In this document: piece by piece, positions 44,345 to 53,016 of the stretch
Layout: the number at the start of each line of letters is the position of its first letter
Position numbering within the stretch: position 1 is the first letter of the stretch
NCBI RefSeq assembly: GCF_014638005.1
Contig: NZ_BMFG01000010.1
Location: 1-64,000 of the forward strand
Length of the DNA: 64,000 nucleotides
Direction of reading: 5' to 3'
Source: Flavobacterium orientale
GTDB lineage: Bacteria; Bacteroidota; Bacteroidia; Flavobacteriales; Flavobacteriaceae
Position numbers and translations under genes: made by a program
The notes under the pieces: model-generated
Seen by the model: the letters and a program-made list of their open reading frames with translations, nothing else
The model's database searches: none
What the model was told of the DNA's origin: nothing

Positions 44345-45430
44345 ATGAAAAAGTTAATTACCCTTATTTTGATTTCAACCCTACTATTTTCTTGTAAAAA
44401 AGACAAAGACGAAGAAGTTATAGCGGTCACCAATGAACCTGAATTTAGCGATTTAAGCCATTATAATTTATATGGTCCGGTAAAATCGGTTGAAGAAAAA
44501 TCATTTGAAATTATCGACGGGAGAAATTCAGGCAGTTTAAAAAGAGAGACCTATTCGGAGTATGATTTTGTATTGGAATTTAATCAAAAAGGGCAATTAA
44601 TTCGAGAAAAGAAGTTCAATTCGACAGGTGCACTTCATGAAGAAACCATTTATGACGGTAAAAACCAAATTGTTGACTATATTCAATATATGAACAATGC
44701 GGTTTTTTTAACCACAAAACACACCCGTGATGATAAAGGAAATACCATTATTATCACCCGAAGAAATCCGGATGGCAGTCAATATGATAAAATTGTTCAA
44801 ACTTTTATTGATTCAAAATTAGTGCAAAAAAGAAATTTTGACGCTAATGAGCGTTTGATGAGTAAAATTAGTTTTACTTATGATGAAAAAGGAAATTTGA
44901 TTAAAGAAAGTTATTATAAAAACACAGAACGCATCACCAATTATATCACCTATGAATATGATGATACCAACAAAAAACTAAGTGAGTCGTATTTTGACAG
45001 TCAAAACAACAATGTTTCCAATACAAAGTATGAATATTTGGGTGATTTATTGGTAAAAGTAGAAAGTTATCTTCCAAACGGTGAACTGCAATATTCTGAA
45101 ATGAAAATGTATGACGACAACAATAATTTGACTTATAACAAAGTGATTGACAATAGCATAAAACAAGTTTCAGAAGAAAAAATTGGATATGACAGTCAGA
45201 AAAACATTGTTTCTCATGAATTTATTCAAAACGGTACAACAGTACAAAGCATTACAAAAGGGTATGACGACTCCAATCGATTAGTAGAGACTGCTACTAC
45301 ATCACAAAACGGAACCTCAAAACGCACGCTTTTTTTTGAAACAGATGACAAAGGAAATTGGGTCAAGAAAACCGTTCTTATTGATAAGATGCCTGTTTAT
45401 GAAATCCAGCGGGTGATTTTATATTATTAA
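44345..45430 (+). CDS. Lipoprotein with YD-like repeats (361 aa)
   Basis: A lipoprotein signal (LLFSCKKDKDEE) is followed by degenerate ~20-residue repeats of the form YDxxGNLIxExxY (FTYDEKGNLIKESYYKN, YEYDDTNKKLSESYFD, KGYDDSNRLVETATT, ETDDKGNWVKKTVL), resembling the Rhs/YD repeat that folds into a beta-shell. There is no toxin or Rhs core domain, so it is probably a small surface or periplasmic beta-protein of unknown function. The next gene may be cotranscribed. Confidence 0.75.
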   Translation: MKKLITLILISTLLFSCKKDKDEEVIAVTNEPEFSDLSHYNLYGPVKSVEEKSFEIIDGRNSGSLKRETYSEYDFVLEFNQKGQLIREKKFNSTGALHEETIYDGKNQIVDYIQYMNNAVFLTTKHTRDDKGNTIIITRRNPDGSQYDKIVQTFIDSKLVQKRNFDANERLMSKISFTYDEKGNLIKESYYKNTERITNYITYEYDDTNKKLSESYFDSQNNNVSNTKYEYLGDLLVKVESYLPNGELQYSEMKMYDDNNNLTYNKVIDNSIKQVSEEKIGYDSQKNIVSHEFIQNGTTVQSITKGYDDSNRLVETATTSQNGTSKRTLFFETDDKGNWVKKTVLIDKMPVYEIQRVILYY

Positions 45431-45493
45431 ATTAGTTTTTGCTTCAATCTCTAAAACACCTGATTCTTTTACTTAAACCACTCCGTTAAGAAA

Positions 45494-46537
45494 ATGAAAA
45501 AAACATTTTTACTACTGTCACTACTCTACACTATTATTGGTTCTGGACAAAACGCTATTCATGATCTAAATGGAACATGGATAAAAGTAAAATCCGAAAT
45601 GAAAGACGGAAGTAAGTTATTTTCAAGACATGAAGAAGAAAGTACTTATGTGGAATTTAAAATTAATACTAACCAGCTTTGCATAAATTATTATCCTTTT
45701 CACTCAAAATCACAAGACTGTGTAAAATTTAACCTAGAGAATGACTTCATTAAAACATCACCAACTTCAGGTTATACAATTGAAAAAATTACGGATGATT
45801 CCTTGAAATTGACCGAAAAAATAGCCGGTTTAAAAGATGATAAACTAAGAAGGTATTATTTAGTAAAACAAGAAACCTTACTAGCAAGGTTTAAAGAGGA
45901 AAATAAAAATAATAAAAACATTGTTGCCACAGCAAATTGTACGCCAAAAACCACGGGAAACATCGGCAAAGATCTTGTTGATGCCTACAAAATGAAGTAC
46001 GGAAATTTTAAATTAATTGGTCATTTAATAATTTATCCTGGTGAAAAGAAAATACAAACAGTCATCACCTATGCCTCAAAAAAAGATTCGCCAAAAATAC
46101 AAATACTTAAAAAAGTGCTGGATAATTCTTTCAAAAATTGGGACTTAACAAATTTTAATGAATATGAATCTATTACATTACCTTTTGTTGTCGAAAATAT
46201 AAACATAAAACATTCAGTAGGAATAGACATTATTTTTTTCTCAGATAATTTAAATGATTTGAAACCGTTCACTATGCGTAACGTTGCAAAACAAGTCAAA
46301 GCTGACGAATTATTTAAGCATGGAATTCTAGCATTTCAAGAGAAAAATTATGCCAAAGCAATTGCATCTTTTTCTGAATGTTACGAAAAAGACCCAAAAA
46401 ACTTAGATGCTTTATACAACAAAGCTGCAGCACTATTTCAGTCAGGGGATAAAGAAAAAGCCTGCAAAGTCTGGAAAGAAATTTCAAATTTAGGACAAGT
46501 GACCGGGAAAGAATTGCACCACACTTACTGTGAATAA
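45494..46537 (+). CDS. Secreted protein with TonB-C-like and TPR regions (347 aa)
   Basis: A signal peptide (YTIIGSGQN) leads to an N-terminal lipocalin-like beta region (LNGTWIKVKSEMKDGS, CVKFNLENDF). The middle (about 190-250) resembles the TonB-C fold of Bacteroidota (ILKKVLDNSFKNWDLTNFN, ITLPFVVENINIKHS). The C-terminal ~75 residues are two tetratricopeptide repeats (ADELFKHGILAFQEKNYAKA, LDALYNKAAALFQSGDKEKA). Its function is unknown. Confidence 0.7.
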   Translation: MKKTFLLLSLLYTIIGSGQNAIHDLNGTWIKVKSEMKDGSKLFSRHEEESTYVEFKINTNQLCINYYPFHSKSQDCVKFNLENDFIKTSPTSGYTIEKITDDSLKLTEKIAGLKDDKLRRYYLVKQETLLARFKEENKNNKNIVATANCTPKTTGNIGKDLVDAYKMKYGNFKLIGHLIIYPGEKKIQTVITYASKKDSPKIQILKKVLDNSFKNWDLTNFNEYESITLPFVVENINIKHSVGIDIIFFSDNLNDLKPFTMRNVAKQVKADELFKHGILAFQEKNYAKAIASFSECYEKDPKNLDALYNKAAALFQSGDKEKACKVWKEISNLGQVTGKELHHTYCE

Positions 46538-46605
46538 TCAAGTTATTAAAGAATATATTTTCAATTAATGATTATCTTCAAGTTACCATAAGAATCTTTT
46601 ACATA

Positions 46606-47739
46606 TTATTTTGTTTCAATCTCTTTCAGCACTTTAATCATGTGTAGCACTTCATCATTAGTATTGGCATAACTAAACGAAATACGAATACTGGGTTTTT
46701 GCAATTCGCCCATTGAAAGCATTTCTGCTAAAACGTGTGAAGGCTTTGTGGTTCCGGATTGACAAGCACTTCCTCGAGAAACCGCAATACCATGCATGTC
46801 CAATTCAAAAAGTAGCATAGCTGTTTTTTCTGCTGAAAAAGGCAATTGCACATTCAATAAGGAATGAAACGTTTCTTCAAGATTCCCATTGGATTTCACT
46901 AACGGAAAAACTTTTTGCAATTCGTTCCATGCAAAAGCTTTGAGTTCTTTAATTCGATTGCTTTCTGCTTCCAAATTTACATAGGCTAGTTCTAGAGCTT
47001 TTGCCATTCCTGCAATTTGATGAATGGCTTCTGTGCCGGCTCGCAAACCTTTTTCTTGTTCACCACCCAATAACATCGCTCCTAAACGACTGTTTTTCTT
47101 AACATAAGCAAACCCAACCCCTTTTGGCCCGTTGAATTTATGAGCACTCGCAACAATAAAATCTACCGGAGTTTCTTGTAGATTGAAGGTTTGTTTTCCA
47201 ATACTCTGAACCGTATCGGAATGAAAAAGTGCGTTGTATTTTTTGCATAATGCTCCAACGGTATTTAAATTCATTACAACTCCTGTTTCGTTATTGACAT
47301 GCATCAAACTTACAAGAGTAGGTTTTTCGTCTACCAACAATGTTTCTAATTCATTTAAATCGATACAGCCGTTACTATCAACCGATAAAAAGGAAACCTC
47401 AACGTCTTCTTTTTGCCATTCTAAAATGGGATACAACACCGCGTGGTGTTCCACTTTGGATGAAATGATTCGCTTGATGTGCAATTTATTTACCGCATTG
47501 CTAATAATCCAATTGTTAGCTTCTGTAGCTCCGGAGGTAAAAATGATTTCAGAAGTTGTAGCATTTAAAAGTTTCGCAATACTTTTTCGAGCTGTTTCCA
47601 AAACTACTTTGGCACTTCTTCCAAAACTGTGAGTTGATGAAGGATTGCCAAAATCTTCCTGCATGACACGTGTCATTTCCTGAATTACTTCGGGTCGGAT
47701 TGCAGTAGTTGAGGCATTATCCAAGTATATTTTATTCAT
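46606..47739 (-). CDS. Cysteine desulfurase (NifS/IscS-like)
   Basis: 377 residues, PLP-dependent. Motifs: YLDNASTTAIRPEV, FTSGATEANNW, SKVEHHAVL, HVNNETGVVMN, the PLP Lys in SAHKFNGPKGVGF and the active Cys in SRGSACQSGTTKPSHVL. It supplies sulfur for Fe-S clusters or thiolation. It lies 20 bp downstream of a glycoside hydrolase on the same strand, an unusual but probably incidental pairing. There is no IscU or SufB nearby. Confidence 0.93.
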   Translation of the reverse strand: MNKIYLDNASTTAIRPEVIQEMTRVMQEDFGNPSSTHSFGRSAKVVLETARKSIAKLLNATTSEIIFTSGATEANNWIISNAVNKLHIKRIISSKVEHHAVLYPILEWQKEDVEVSFLSVDSNGCIDLNELETLLVDEKPTLVSLMHVNNETGVVMNLNTVGALCKKYNALFHSDTVQSIGKQTFNLQETPVDFIVASAHKFNGPKGVGFAYVKKNSRLGAMLLGGEQEKGLRAGTEAIHQIAGMAKALELAYVNLEAESNRIKELKAFAWNELQKVFPLVKSNGNLEETFHSLLNVQLPFSAEKTAMLLFELDMHGIAVSRGSACQSGTTKPSHVLAEMLSMGELQKPSIRISFSYANTNDEVLHMIKVLKEIETK

Positions 47740-47759
47740 TTCAATTCTCGTAAGTCGTT

Positions 47760-49859
47760 TTAATTTAAAGGTACAAAACTGATTGCTGCACCACCTCCGG
47801 CCGCTAAATTCAGTTTTAGTTTCGATTTTGAAGTTACTTCAACTGTTCTGATAGCATACGCTTTCGGATTTTTTTCCCAATGAGCGTCTTTTGCATCTTC
47901 ATAAATGGTGGCTTTGTATTTTTTTCCGGGTGATAAAAAATCTAATGTAATTTCTGTTTTTCTGGCATTTTCATCGGAAATGGCTCCTAAAAACCAAGTT
48001 TCTTTTCCTTTTGCTTTTCTGGCAATGGTGATATAATCTCCAGGTTCTGCTTCCACTATTTTAGTGTCGTCCCAGTCGACTTCAACATCTTTGATGAATT
48101 GGAAAGCATCCGGATACTTCTCATAATTTTCAGGTAAATCGGCTGCCATTTGCAACGGACTGTAAATGGTTACATATAACGCCAGTTGTTTTGCAAGCGT
48201 AGTATGTACTTGTTCTTTTTTGGTTGGATCATAATGACTCATTTTAATTTCAAAAATGCCAGGCGTATAATCCATCGGTCCACCCAAAAATCGAGTAAAT
48301 GGTAAAATGGTTTCATGTGCCGGAGGGTTTCCATTACTCCAAGCATTGAATTCATTACCACGAGCTGCTTCTGAGGCAATATAATTGGGATACGTGCGAT
48401 GCAAACCTGTTGGTCGAGAAGATTCATGAGAGTTGACTAAAATTTTATAGTCTGCTGCTCTTTGAACCACATAATTAAAATGGTTGACCATGGATTGCCC
48501 GTCATGCCATTCGCCTCTTGGGATAATTTTACCCACATAACCCGTTTTAACCGCGTTGTAAGCGTTTTTCTTCATAAAATCAAAGGCACGGTCTAATCTT
48601 CGCTCATAATTGCTTACAGAGCCTGAGGTTTCATGATGCATAATCATTTGTACTCCTTTTGATTGAGCATAACGTTTCACTTCTTCCACATCAAAATCAG
48701 GATAAGGTGTTACAAAGTCAAATACTTCCTCTTTCCAATTGCCAAACCAATCTTCCCAGCCTACATTCCAACCTTCTACTAAAACACCGTCAAAACCATG
48801 TTTAGCAGCAAAATCTATATAGCGTTTGGTGTTTTCTGTAGTTGCTCCATGTTTTCCGGTTGGCTTCAGCGAACCATCAGTAGTATTTTGAGCATTTTGC
48901 GAACCTGCATAATCCCAAGTAGCCTTACCAACGTGCATTTCCCACCAAATACCAACATATTTCATTGGCTTAATCCAAGAAGTATCTTCAATTACATTGG
49001 GTTCATTCAAATTCAAAATCATTTGAGAGCTAAGTATTTTTCGAGCATCATTACTTACCATAACTGTACGCCATGGTGTTTTTGCAGGAGCTTGAAGATA
49101 GGCTTTATCGCCAATGGCATTGGGAACCAAATGGGATTGCATGGCAAAGGTGTCGGTATTCACATCCAAATGCATGATGGGAAAGTTCACAACAGCAGCT
49201 TCAAAAATATTGATGTAAAGTCCGCTATTTGTTTTCATCATCACTGGAGATTGGATTCTGGTTTTTGTCATCGGTCCTTTCATTCCAATGCCATTATTCA
49301 TATCCAACTTTAAAATATCAATATCAGAAAGTTTCGTTTCATTATAGGCGTATTCTTGACTATCATAATCTCCCGGAATCCAAAAAGCATTATGATTTCC
49401 AACTAAATTAAATTGCGTAACCTCATCACTTACAACAAAATAATTTAAGTTACTTTGAGTAGGGATTTCATATCGAAATGCCAAACCTTCATTGTATAAC
49501 TTAAAATGCATGTGCACTTTTCTATTGGTTGCATTTTGAATCAACTCAATCATCAAACCATTGTAATGATTTTCAATGGTTTTATATTCACCTAAAACCG
49601 GATTCCAATTTTCATTAAATGTAGTTTGTGTTGTATTTCGAACAGAAAATCCTGATGTTAATCCTTGTTCGTTTTTTAACTCAAGACCCAAATTACTTTT
49701 TTTAATTACTGCTTCAGACCCTAACAACAACTCATATTGAGGCGTGCCATTTTCAGAAATAATAAAATTCATTTTTAATTGTTTATCAGGTGATTGCAAG
49801 TTTTGACTAAAAGCAATAGATGAAGTGGAAAATATCATAAATACAATGAGTTTGTTCAT
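47760..49859 (-). CDS. Glycoside hydrolase family 97 protein (SusB-like)
   Basis: 699 residues with a signal peptide (SSIAFSQN). It fits the GH97 layout: an N-terminal beta-super-sandwich, a (beta/alpha)8 barrel with YVGIWWEMHVGKATWDY, GFDGVLVEGWNVGWEDWFG, GVQMIMHHETSGSVSNYERR and NSHESSRPTGLHRTYPN, and a small C-terminal beta domain. Family members are calcium-dependent alpha-glucosidases or alpha-galactosidases acting in the periplasm. There are no SusC or SusD partners here, so it is a solitary enzyme and its sugar cannot be named. Confidence 0.92.
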   Translation of the reverse strand: MNKLIVFMIFSTSSIAFSQNLQSPDKQLKMNFIISENGTPQYELLLGSEAVIKKSNLGLELKNEQGLTSGFSVRNTTQTTFNENWNPVLGEYKTIENHYNGLMIELIQNATNRKVHMHFKLYNEGLAFRYEIPTQSNLNYFVVSDEVTQFNLVGNHNAFWIPGDYDSQEYAYNETKLSDIDILKLDMNNGIGMKGPMTKTRIQSPVMMKTNSGLYINIFEAAVVNFPIMHLDVNTDTFAMQSHLVPNAIGDKAYLQAPAKTPWRTVMVSNDARKILSSQMILNLNEPNVIEDTSWIKPMKYVGIWWEMHVGKATWDYAGSQNAQNTTDGSLKPTGKHGATTENTKRYIDFAAKHGFDGVLVEGWNVGWEDWFGNWKEEVFDFVTPYPDFDVEEVKRYAQSKGVQMIMHHETSGSVSNYERRLDRAFDFMKKNAYNAVKTGYVGKIIPRGEWHDGQSMVNHFNYVVQRAADYKILVNSHESSRPTGLHRTYPNYIASEAARGNEFNAWSNGNPPAHETILPFTRFLGGPMDYTPGIFEIKMSHYDPTKKEQVHTTLAKQLALYVTIYSPLQMAADLPENYEKYPDAFQFIKDVEVDWDDTKIVEAEPGDYITIARKAKGKETWFLGAISDENARKTEITLDFLSPGKKYKATIYEDAKDAHWEKNPKAYAIRTVEVTSKSKLKLNLAAGGGAAISFVPLN

Positions 49860-49886
49860 GTTTTTTCTTTGTTTGATTTATAGTTT

Positions 49887-49894
49887 CAAAGATA
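49887..49894 (-). promoter_or_regulatory. Putative -7 box of the GH97 gene
   Basis: The reverse complement is TATCTTTG, matching TAnnTTTG, about 28 bp upstream of the GH97 ATG. It shares a 123-bp divergent gap with the lipoprotein gene. Confidence 0.5.
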
Positions 49895-49955
49895 GTAATA
49901 TTGGTTAAAATCATCCCAATTAAAAACAAATGCTTTTACAAGCCATTAAAAGTTC

Positions 49956-49963
49956 TATTTTTG
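49956..49963 (+). promoter_or_regulatory. Putative -7 box of the duplicated lipoprotein gene
   Basis: TATTTTTG matches TAnnTTTG, 19 bp before the ATG at 49983. Confidence 0.5.
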
Positions 49964-49982
49964 CTTTTTAAAAACAACACAA

Positions 49983-51005
49983 ATGAAACGCTTTTTAGGT
50001 CTTATACTTTTAGTTTTTGGTTTTCAATCTTGTGATGACGGTGACTTTAATGTAGAATCGTTTGATTTCAGCAACGTTACAGCATCAGCATGTTCAGGCT
50101 CAAATAATCAGTTTTTTATTTATTATACAAACCAAAGAGAAGCTTTGTTGTTGCAAATTCCAATTACAAGTTTTCCAAATATTATCACACCGGAAGATGA
50201 ACCTAGAACTGTAGCAATTGCAGCAGGAACCCAAGTAACATATCGAGTATATGATGGAACGATAAATTCTCAAGTTATTTGCACTGCTATACCTCCTGCA
50301 ACGCCAACCGTTTCGGAAGAATGGACCGCTACTTCAGGAGTTATTCAAATTGAAACTTTTGCCAACAAAACCATAGACGAAACCATAGGACAAGCTTTGA
50401 TTACAGGCTACACCCACATCATTAAACTAATTAATACAACATTTGAAAAAAGCAATGGAAGTCAGCAATTATTTGCAGAATTACAATTAGGAAATTTCAT
50501 AACCAATGCCTCGCCTCCCTCTACTATTATTGCAAGCTCTGAATTGAGTAACTGTGGTAACAACTTGTCTTTTATATATAAAAACGGGGGCACTCAAGCT
50601 ATTACTTTATATACTGATGTGGCACTTTTTGAAAACAGCAACACACCTGCTGACATGCCAAGAAAAGCCATCATAGGACAAGACAACACTTCAATCAATT
50701 ACAACCTTTATGATGCTATTATTCCAATACCCAATAATGCTATTATTCCAACACCTTTATCGTTTTTCTGTACTAATCCAACTCCAACAACTCCAGCACG
50801 TATAGAGAACTGGATAGGCGTGGATGGAATTGCTAATGTTAGTGGTGTCATCGAAGTAACTTCAATAGAGGAATTTGACTCCGAACTACAACAAAATGTA
50901 TTTAAACACACGGTTCGACTCAGAAAAGTGGTGTTTACCAGTGCGGGAGTGAACTTTACTTTTGGAGATTTGTATGAATTAGGCGTTTTAAAAACCGTTC
51001 CATAA
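49983..51005 (+). CDS. Lipoprotein with internal duplication (340 aa)
   Basis: A lipoprotein signal (LVFGFQSCDDGD) precedes two homologous halves of about 150 residues. Each half has, in order, a Cys in a short strand (SACSGSNNQFFIYY; LSNCGNNLSFIYK), a [DM]PR segment (EDEPRTVAIAAG; ADMPRKAIIGQD), xYxxYDGTI-like residues (YRVYDGTI; YNLYDAII), a Cys (ICTAIPP; FCTNPTP), E[EN]W, IEITS-like strands and a final F[EA]L..G. Such duplication gives a two-domain beta protein. The family is not recognised. It faces the Smr gene across 6 bp. Confidence 0.7.
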   Translation: MKRFLGLILLVFGFQSCDDGDFNVESFDFSNVTASACSGSNNQFFIYYTNQREALLLQIPITSFPNIITPEDEPRTVAIAAGTQVTYRVYDGTINSQVICTAIPPATPTVSEEWTATSGVIQIETFANKTIDETIGQALITGYTHIIKLINTTFEKSNGSQQLFAELQLGNFITNASPPSTIIASSELSNCGNNLSFIYKNGGTQAITLYTDVALFENSNTPADMPRKAIIGQDNTSINYNLYDAIIPIPNNAIIPTPLSFFCTNPTPTTPARIENWIGVDGIANVSGVIEVTSIEEFDSELQQNVFKHTVRLRKVVFTSAGVNFTFGDLYELGVLKTVP

Positions 51006-51011
51006 TTTCAA

Positions 51012-51563
51012 TTAAACACGCTGTTTGATAAAAACCTCGGTTGCTCCAAGTCCGTATTTTTGGTAGTTAGCATCATGAAAGGACACATTTTCATACCTGC
51101 CTAACAAAAAATCCAGCTCAGCTTTTAAAACACCCTCACCAACGCCGTGAATAAAAACCACTTTAGGCATTCGTTTTGAAATCGCAAATTCGAGCTGTCT
51201 TTTGGCTGTATCCATTTGAATAGTTAAGATATCATAATTGGATAATCCTTTTTTATTCGGCACCAATTTCTCAATGTGCAAATCAATTTCGAGTACAAAT
51301 TCATCCTTCTTAGATTTCTTTTCTTTAACAAATGAACGCTTGATCGGTTCCTTTTTCTCATGCAAAGCCTTATGTAATTTATCACTTGATATGAATGAAT
51401 TTAAATCGTTGGTAATGTTGTATTTAATTAATTCGTTGACAAAATATGTCATCAAAAATCCGTCAGTAGTTTCTATCAAAATTTCATTGTTTTGAACAGA
51501 CACCACTACCCCTTCAATAGCTTCATCAAGTACTGAAACCTTATCTCCTTTATGCAACATCAT
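51012..51563 (-). CDS. Smr-domain protein (DUF2027/MutS2-C-like)
   Basis: 183 residues. The N-terminal ~70 form a small beta domain (KVSVLDEAIEGVVVSV) followed by a Lys-rich linker. The C-terminal ~85 are an Smr domain (LEIDLHIEKLV, VFIHGVGEGVLKAELDFLLG, LGATEVFIK), with the HGxGxGxL motif slightly altered to HGVGEGVL. Smr domains nick or bind nucleic acids, often on stalled ribosomes. Its start overlaps the small membrane gene by 14 bp, so the two are cotranscribed. Confidence 0.87.
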   Translation of the reverse strand: MMLHKGDKVSVLDEAIEGVVVSVQNNEILIETTDGFLMTYFVNELIKYNITNDLNSFISSDKLHKALHEKKEPIKRSFVKEKKSKKDEFVLEIDLHIEKLVPNKKGLSNYDILTIQMDTAKRQLEFAISKRMPKVVFIHGVGEGVLKAELDFLLGRYENVSFHDANYQKYGLGATEVFIKQRV

Positions 51564-51735
51564 CTTGATTGTCTTTTTGATTTTTACTTGGCACTTTGTT
51601 CATTAAACGCATCACTCCTATCATAACAATAACGATGGCTAAAATTTTAAAATAAAAAGCAAAGGAATTGTCTTTTGGCAAATACAAAGCAAAAAAAGCT
51701 GCCACTACAACTAATACGATTAGTAATTTTTTCAT
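51550..51735 (-). CDS. Small membrane protein (61 aa)
   Basis: The start is at MKKLLIV; the 3-codon-longer reading begins with TTG. It has two hydrophobic segments (LLIVLVVVAAFFALYL and FAFYFKILAIVIVMIGVM) and a polar tail ending in KNQKDNQDDVA. Its function is unknown. It overlaps the Smr gene start by 14 bp, so it is translated with it. Confidence 0.65.
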   Translation of the reverse strand: MKKLLIVLVVVAAFFALYLPKDNSFAFYFKILAIVIVMIGVMRLMNKVPSKNQKDNQDDVA

Positions 51736-51751
51736 AGGAATCAAATTTTAT

Positions 51752-51759
51752 CAAAGGTA
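51752..51759 (-). promoter_or_regulatory. Putative -7 box for the small membrane protein and Smr gene
   Basis: The reverse complement is TACCTTTG, matching TAnnTTTG, about 17 bp upstream of the ATG at 51735. Confidence 0.5.
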
Positions 51760-51824
51760 GTAACAAATAAAAAAACGATCACCTAATGGAATTAAAAAAT
51801 ATTTTTAGTAAACTTGTGGTATTC

Positions 51825-51832
51825 TAATTTTG
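51825..51832 (+). promoter_or_regulatory. Putative -7 box giving a leaderless DUF2752 transcript
   Basis: TAATTTTG matches TAnnTTTG and ends 6 bp before the ATG at 51839. With a start 5-8 bp after the box, transcription would begin at or next to the ATG, so the mRNA would have almost no leader. Confidence 0.45.
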
Positions 51833-51838
51833 GATTCT

Positions 51839-52117
51839 ATGGAAGACTATATGATTCCCTGTATGAGTAAAAAACTTTTTGGCATGGACTGCATGGGTTG
51901 CGGCATCCAGAGGGCAATTGCTTTACTTTTAAAAGGGGAATTTGAAGCTGCTTTTTATATGTATCCGGCTATTTATACCCTACTTCCTTTTTTTTTATTT
52001 GTGGGTTTGAGTTTTATTGACAAATCGCGTAACTACCACAAAACAATTGTTGGTTTTGCCATTATAACCGCAATTTTGATGGTTACCTCCTATTTTTATA
52101 AAGTAATCTATTATTAA
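51839..52117 (+). CDS. DUF2752 membrane protein (92 aa)
   Basis: The ATG start gives MEDYMIPC; the reading from TTG at 51830 adds 3 residues. KLFGMDCMGCGIQRAIALLL carries the conserved C-x2-C-G-x2-R pattern of DUF2752, followed by two membrane helices (YPAIYTLLPFFLFVGLSFI; TIVGFAIITAILMVTSYFY). The Cys motif may bind metal or form a disulfide; function unknown. The CCC-motif membrane gene follows by 25 bp. Confidence 0.85.
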   Translation: MEDYMIPCMSKKLFGMDCMGCGIQRAIALLLKGEFEAAFYMYPAIYTLLPFFLFVGLSFIDKSRNYHKTIVGFAIITAILMVTSYFYKVIYY

Positions 52118-52142
52118 CCAACATATAACTAAATCAAAACGT

Positions 52143-52469
52143 ATGGAAAAACAAAAATTACCCAATCAAACTGCTATTATCATTCTAGGATTAACCTCAT
52201 TTGTAGGTTGTTGTTGTACTAACGGTGTACTAGGTGTTATTTTAGCTTATATTGGTTTACATCTTGCCAAAAAAGACGAAAAATTATATGCTGAAAACCC
52301 TGAAGTTTATGATATTGGCTCTTTAAGCACATGGAAAACTGTCAATTTAATCAGTTTAATAATCAGTGCGTTATTTGTAGTATGGTTAATATATGCTCTT
52401 GCTACCGGAGGTTTCAACGAAAGCATGGAACAATACCAAAAGATAATTGAACAACTTCAAAATCAATAA
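52143..52469 (+). CDS. CCC-motif membrane protein (108 aa)
   Basis: LPNQTAIIILGLTSFVGCCC, followed by TNGVLGVILAYIGLHLAKKD, is the mark of the 'CCC motif membrane protein' group in Flavobacteria, related to DUF4190. A second helix (LISLIISALFVVWLIYALA) and a Gln-rich tail follow. Three consecutive Cys at the membrane surface could carry lipid or metal. Its function is unknown. Probably cotranscribed with the DUF2752 gene. Confidence 0.82.
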   Translation: MEKQKLPNQTAIIILGLTSFVGCCCTNGVLGVILAYIGLHLAKKDEKLYAENPEVYDIGSLSTWKTVNLISLIISALFVVWLIYALATGGFNESMEQYQKIIEQLQNQ

Positions 52470-52478
52470 TACCAAAAA

Positions 52479-52504
52479 CCACGCCTTGAGCGTGGTTTTT
52501 TTTT
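52479..52504. terminator. Bidirectional Rho-independent terminator
   Basis: CCACGC (52479-52484) and GCGTGG (52490-52495) form a GC-rich stem with the loop CTTGA, with an A run before and a T run after, so it can work for both converging units. The ferredoxin stop codon lies at the end of the T run. Confidence 0.9.
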
Positions 52505-52853
52505 ATTCGTTATGCAAGAAAGATTGCCTATTTAAAAGTGTTTCTTCGCTTTCTACGTGATTATCATCGGGGACGCAACAATCAACCGGACAAACGGCGG
52601 CACATTGTGGTTCTTCATGGAAACCTTTACATTCTGTACATTTCCCCGGAACAATATAATAGATATCATCCGATATAGGCGTTTGAGCCGCATCAGCATC
52701 CACTTCTGTTCCATCGGGTAAGATTACTTTTCCGCTTAGTTTGGTTCCGTCTTTGTATCTCCAATCGTCCGCACCTTCATAGATAGCGGTATTTGGACAT
52801 TCCGGTTCGCAAGCTCCACAATTAATGCATTCGTCAGTTATTATGATTGCCAT
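52503..52853 (-). CDS. 2[4Fe-4S] ferredoxin with an inserted loop
   Basis: 116 residues. The first cluster motif is CINCGACEPECP; the second is CTECKGFHEEPQCAAVCP, with the longer spacing of the Bacteroidota/Chromatium type. About 40 residues (YKDGTKLSGKVILPDGTEVD and on) are inserted between. It probably transfers electrons to an acyl-CoA- or pyruvate-related enzyme. It is divergent from the acyl-CoA reductase gene across 163 bp, an arrangement I recall as conserved in Flavobacteria. Confidence 0.92.
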   Translation of the reverse strand: MAIIITDECINCGACEPECPNTAIYEGADDWRYKDGTKLSGKVILPDGTEVDADAAQTPISDDIYYIVPGKCTECKGFHEEPQCAAVCPVDCCVPDDNHVESEETLLNRQSFLHNE

Positions 52854-52968
52854 TTTAGATTGTTTAAAAGTTTAAGGTTTAAGAGTTTAAAAGTTGATTG
52901 TCAAAATTTGTTTTTCAAAATCTAATTCAATCATTTTAACTATTGGCTATTTCCAACTTTCAATTTCT

Positions 52969-52976
52969 TATTTTTG
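52969..52976 (+). promoter_or_regulatory. Putative -7 box of the acyl-CoA reductase gene
   Basis: TATTTTTG matches TAnnTTTG, 40 bp before the ATG at 53017. Confidence 0.45.
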
Positions 52977-53016
52977 TGCAAAATTACAATCAAAACACTA
53001 CATAAACAAGTTACAA

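Noticed and set aside
44345-45430. Rhs/YD-repeat toxin
   Set aside because: It has no Rhs core, no variable toxin tip and no immunity gene; only degenerate short repeats in a lipoprotein.
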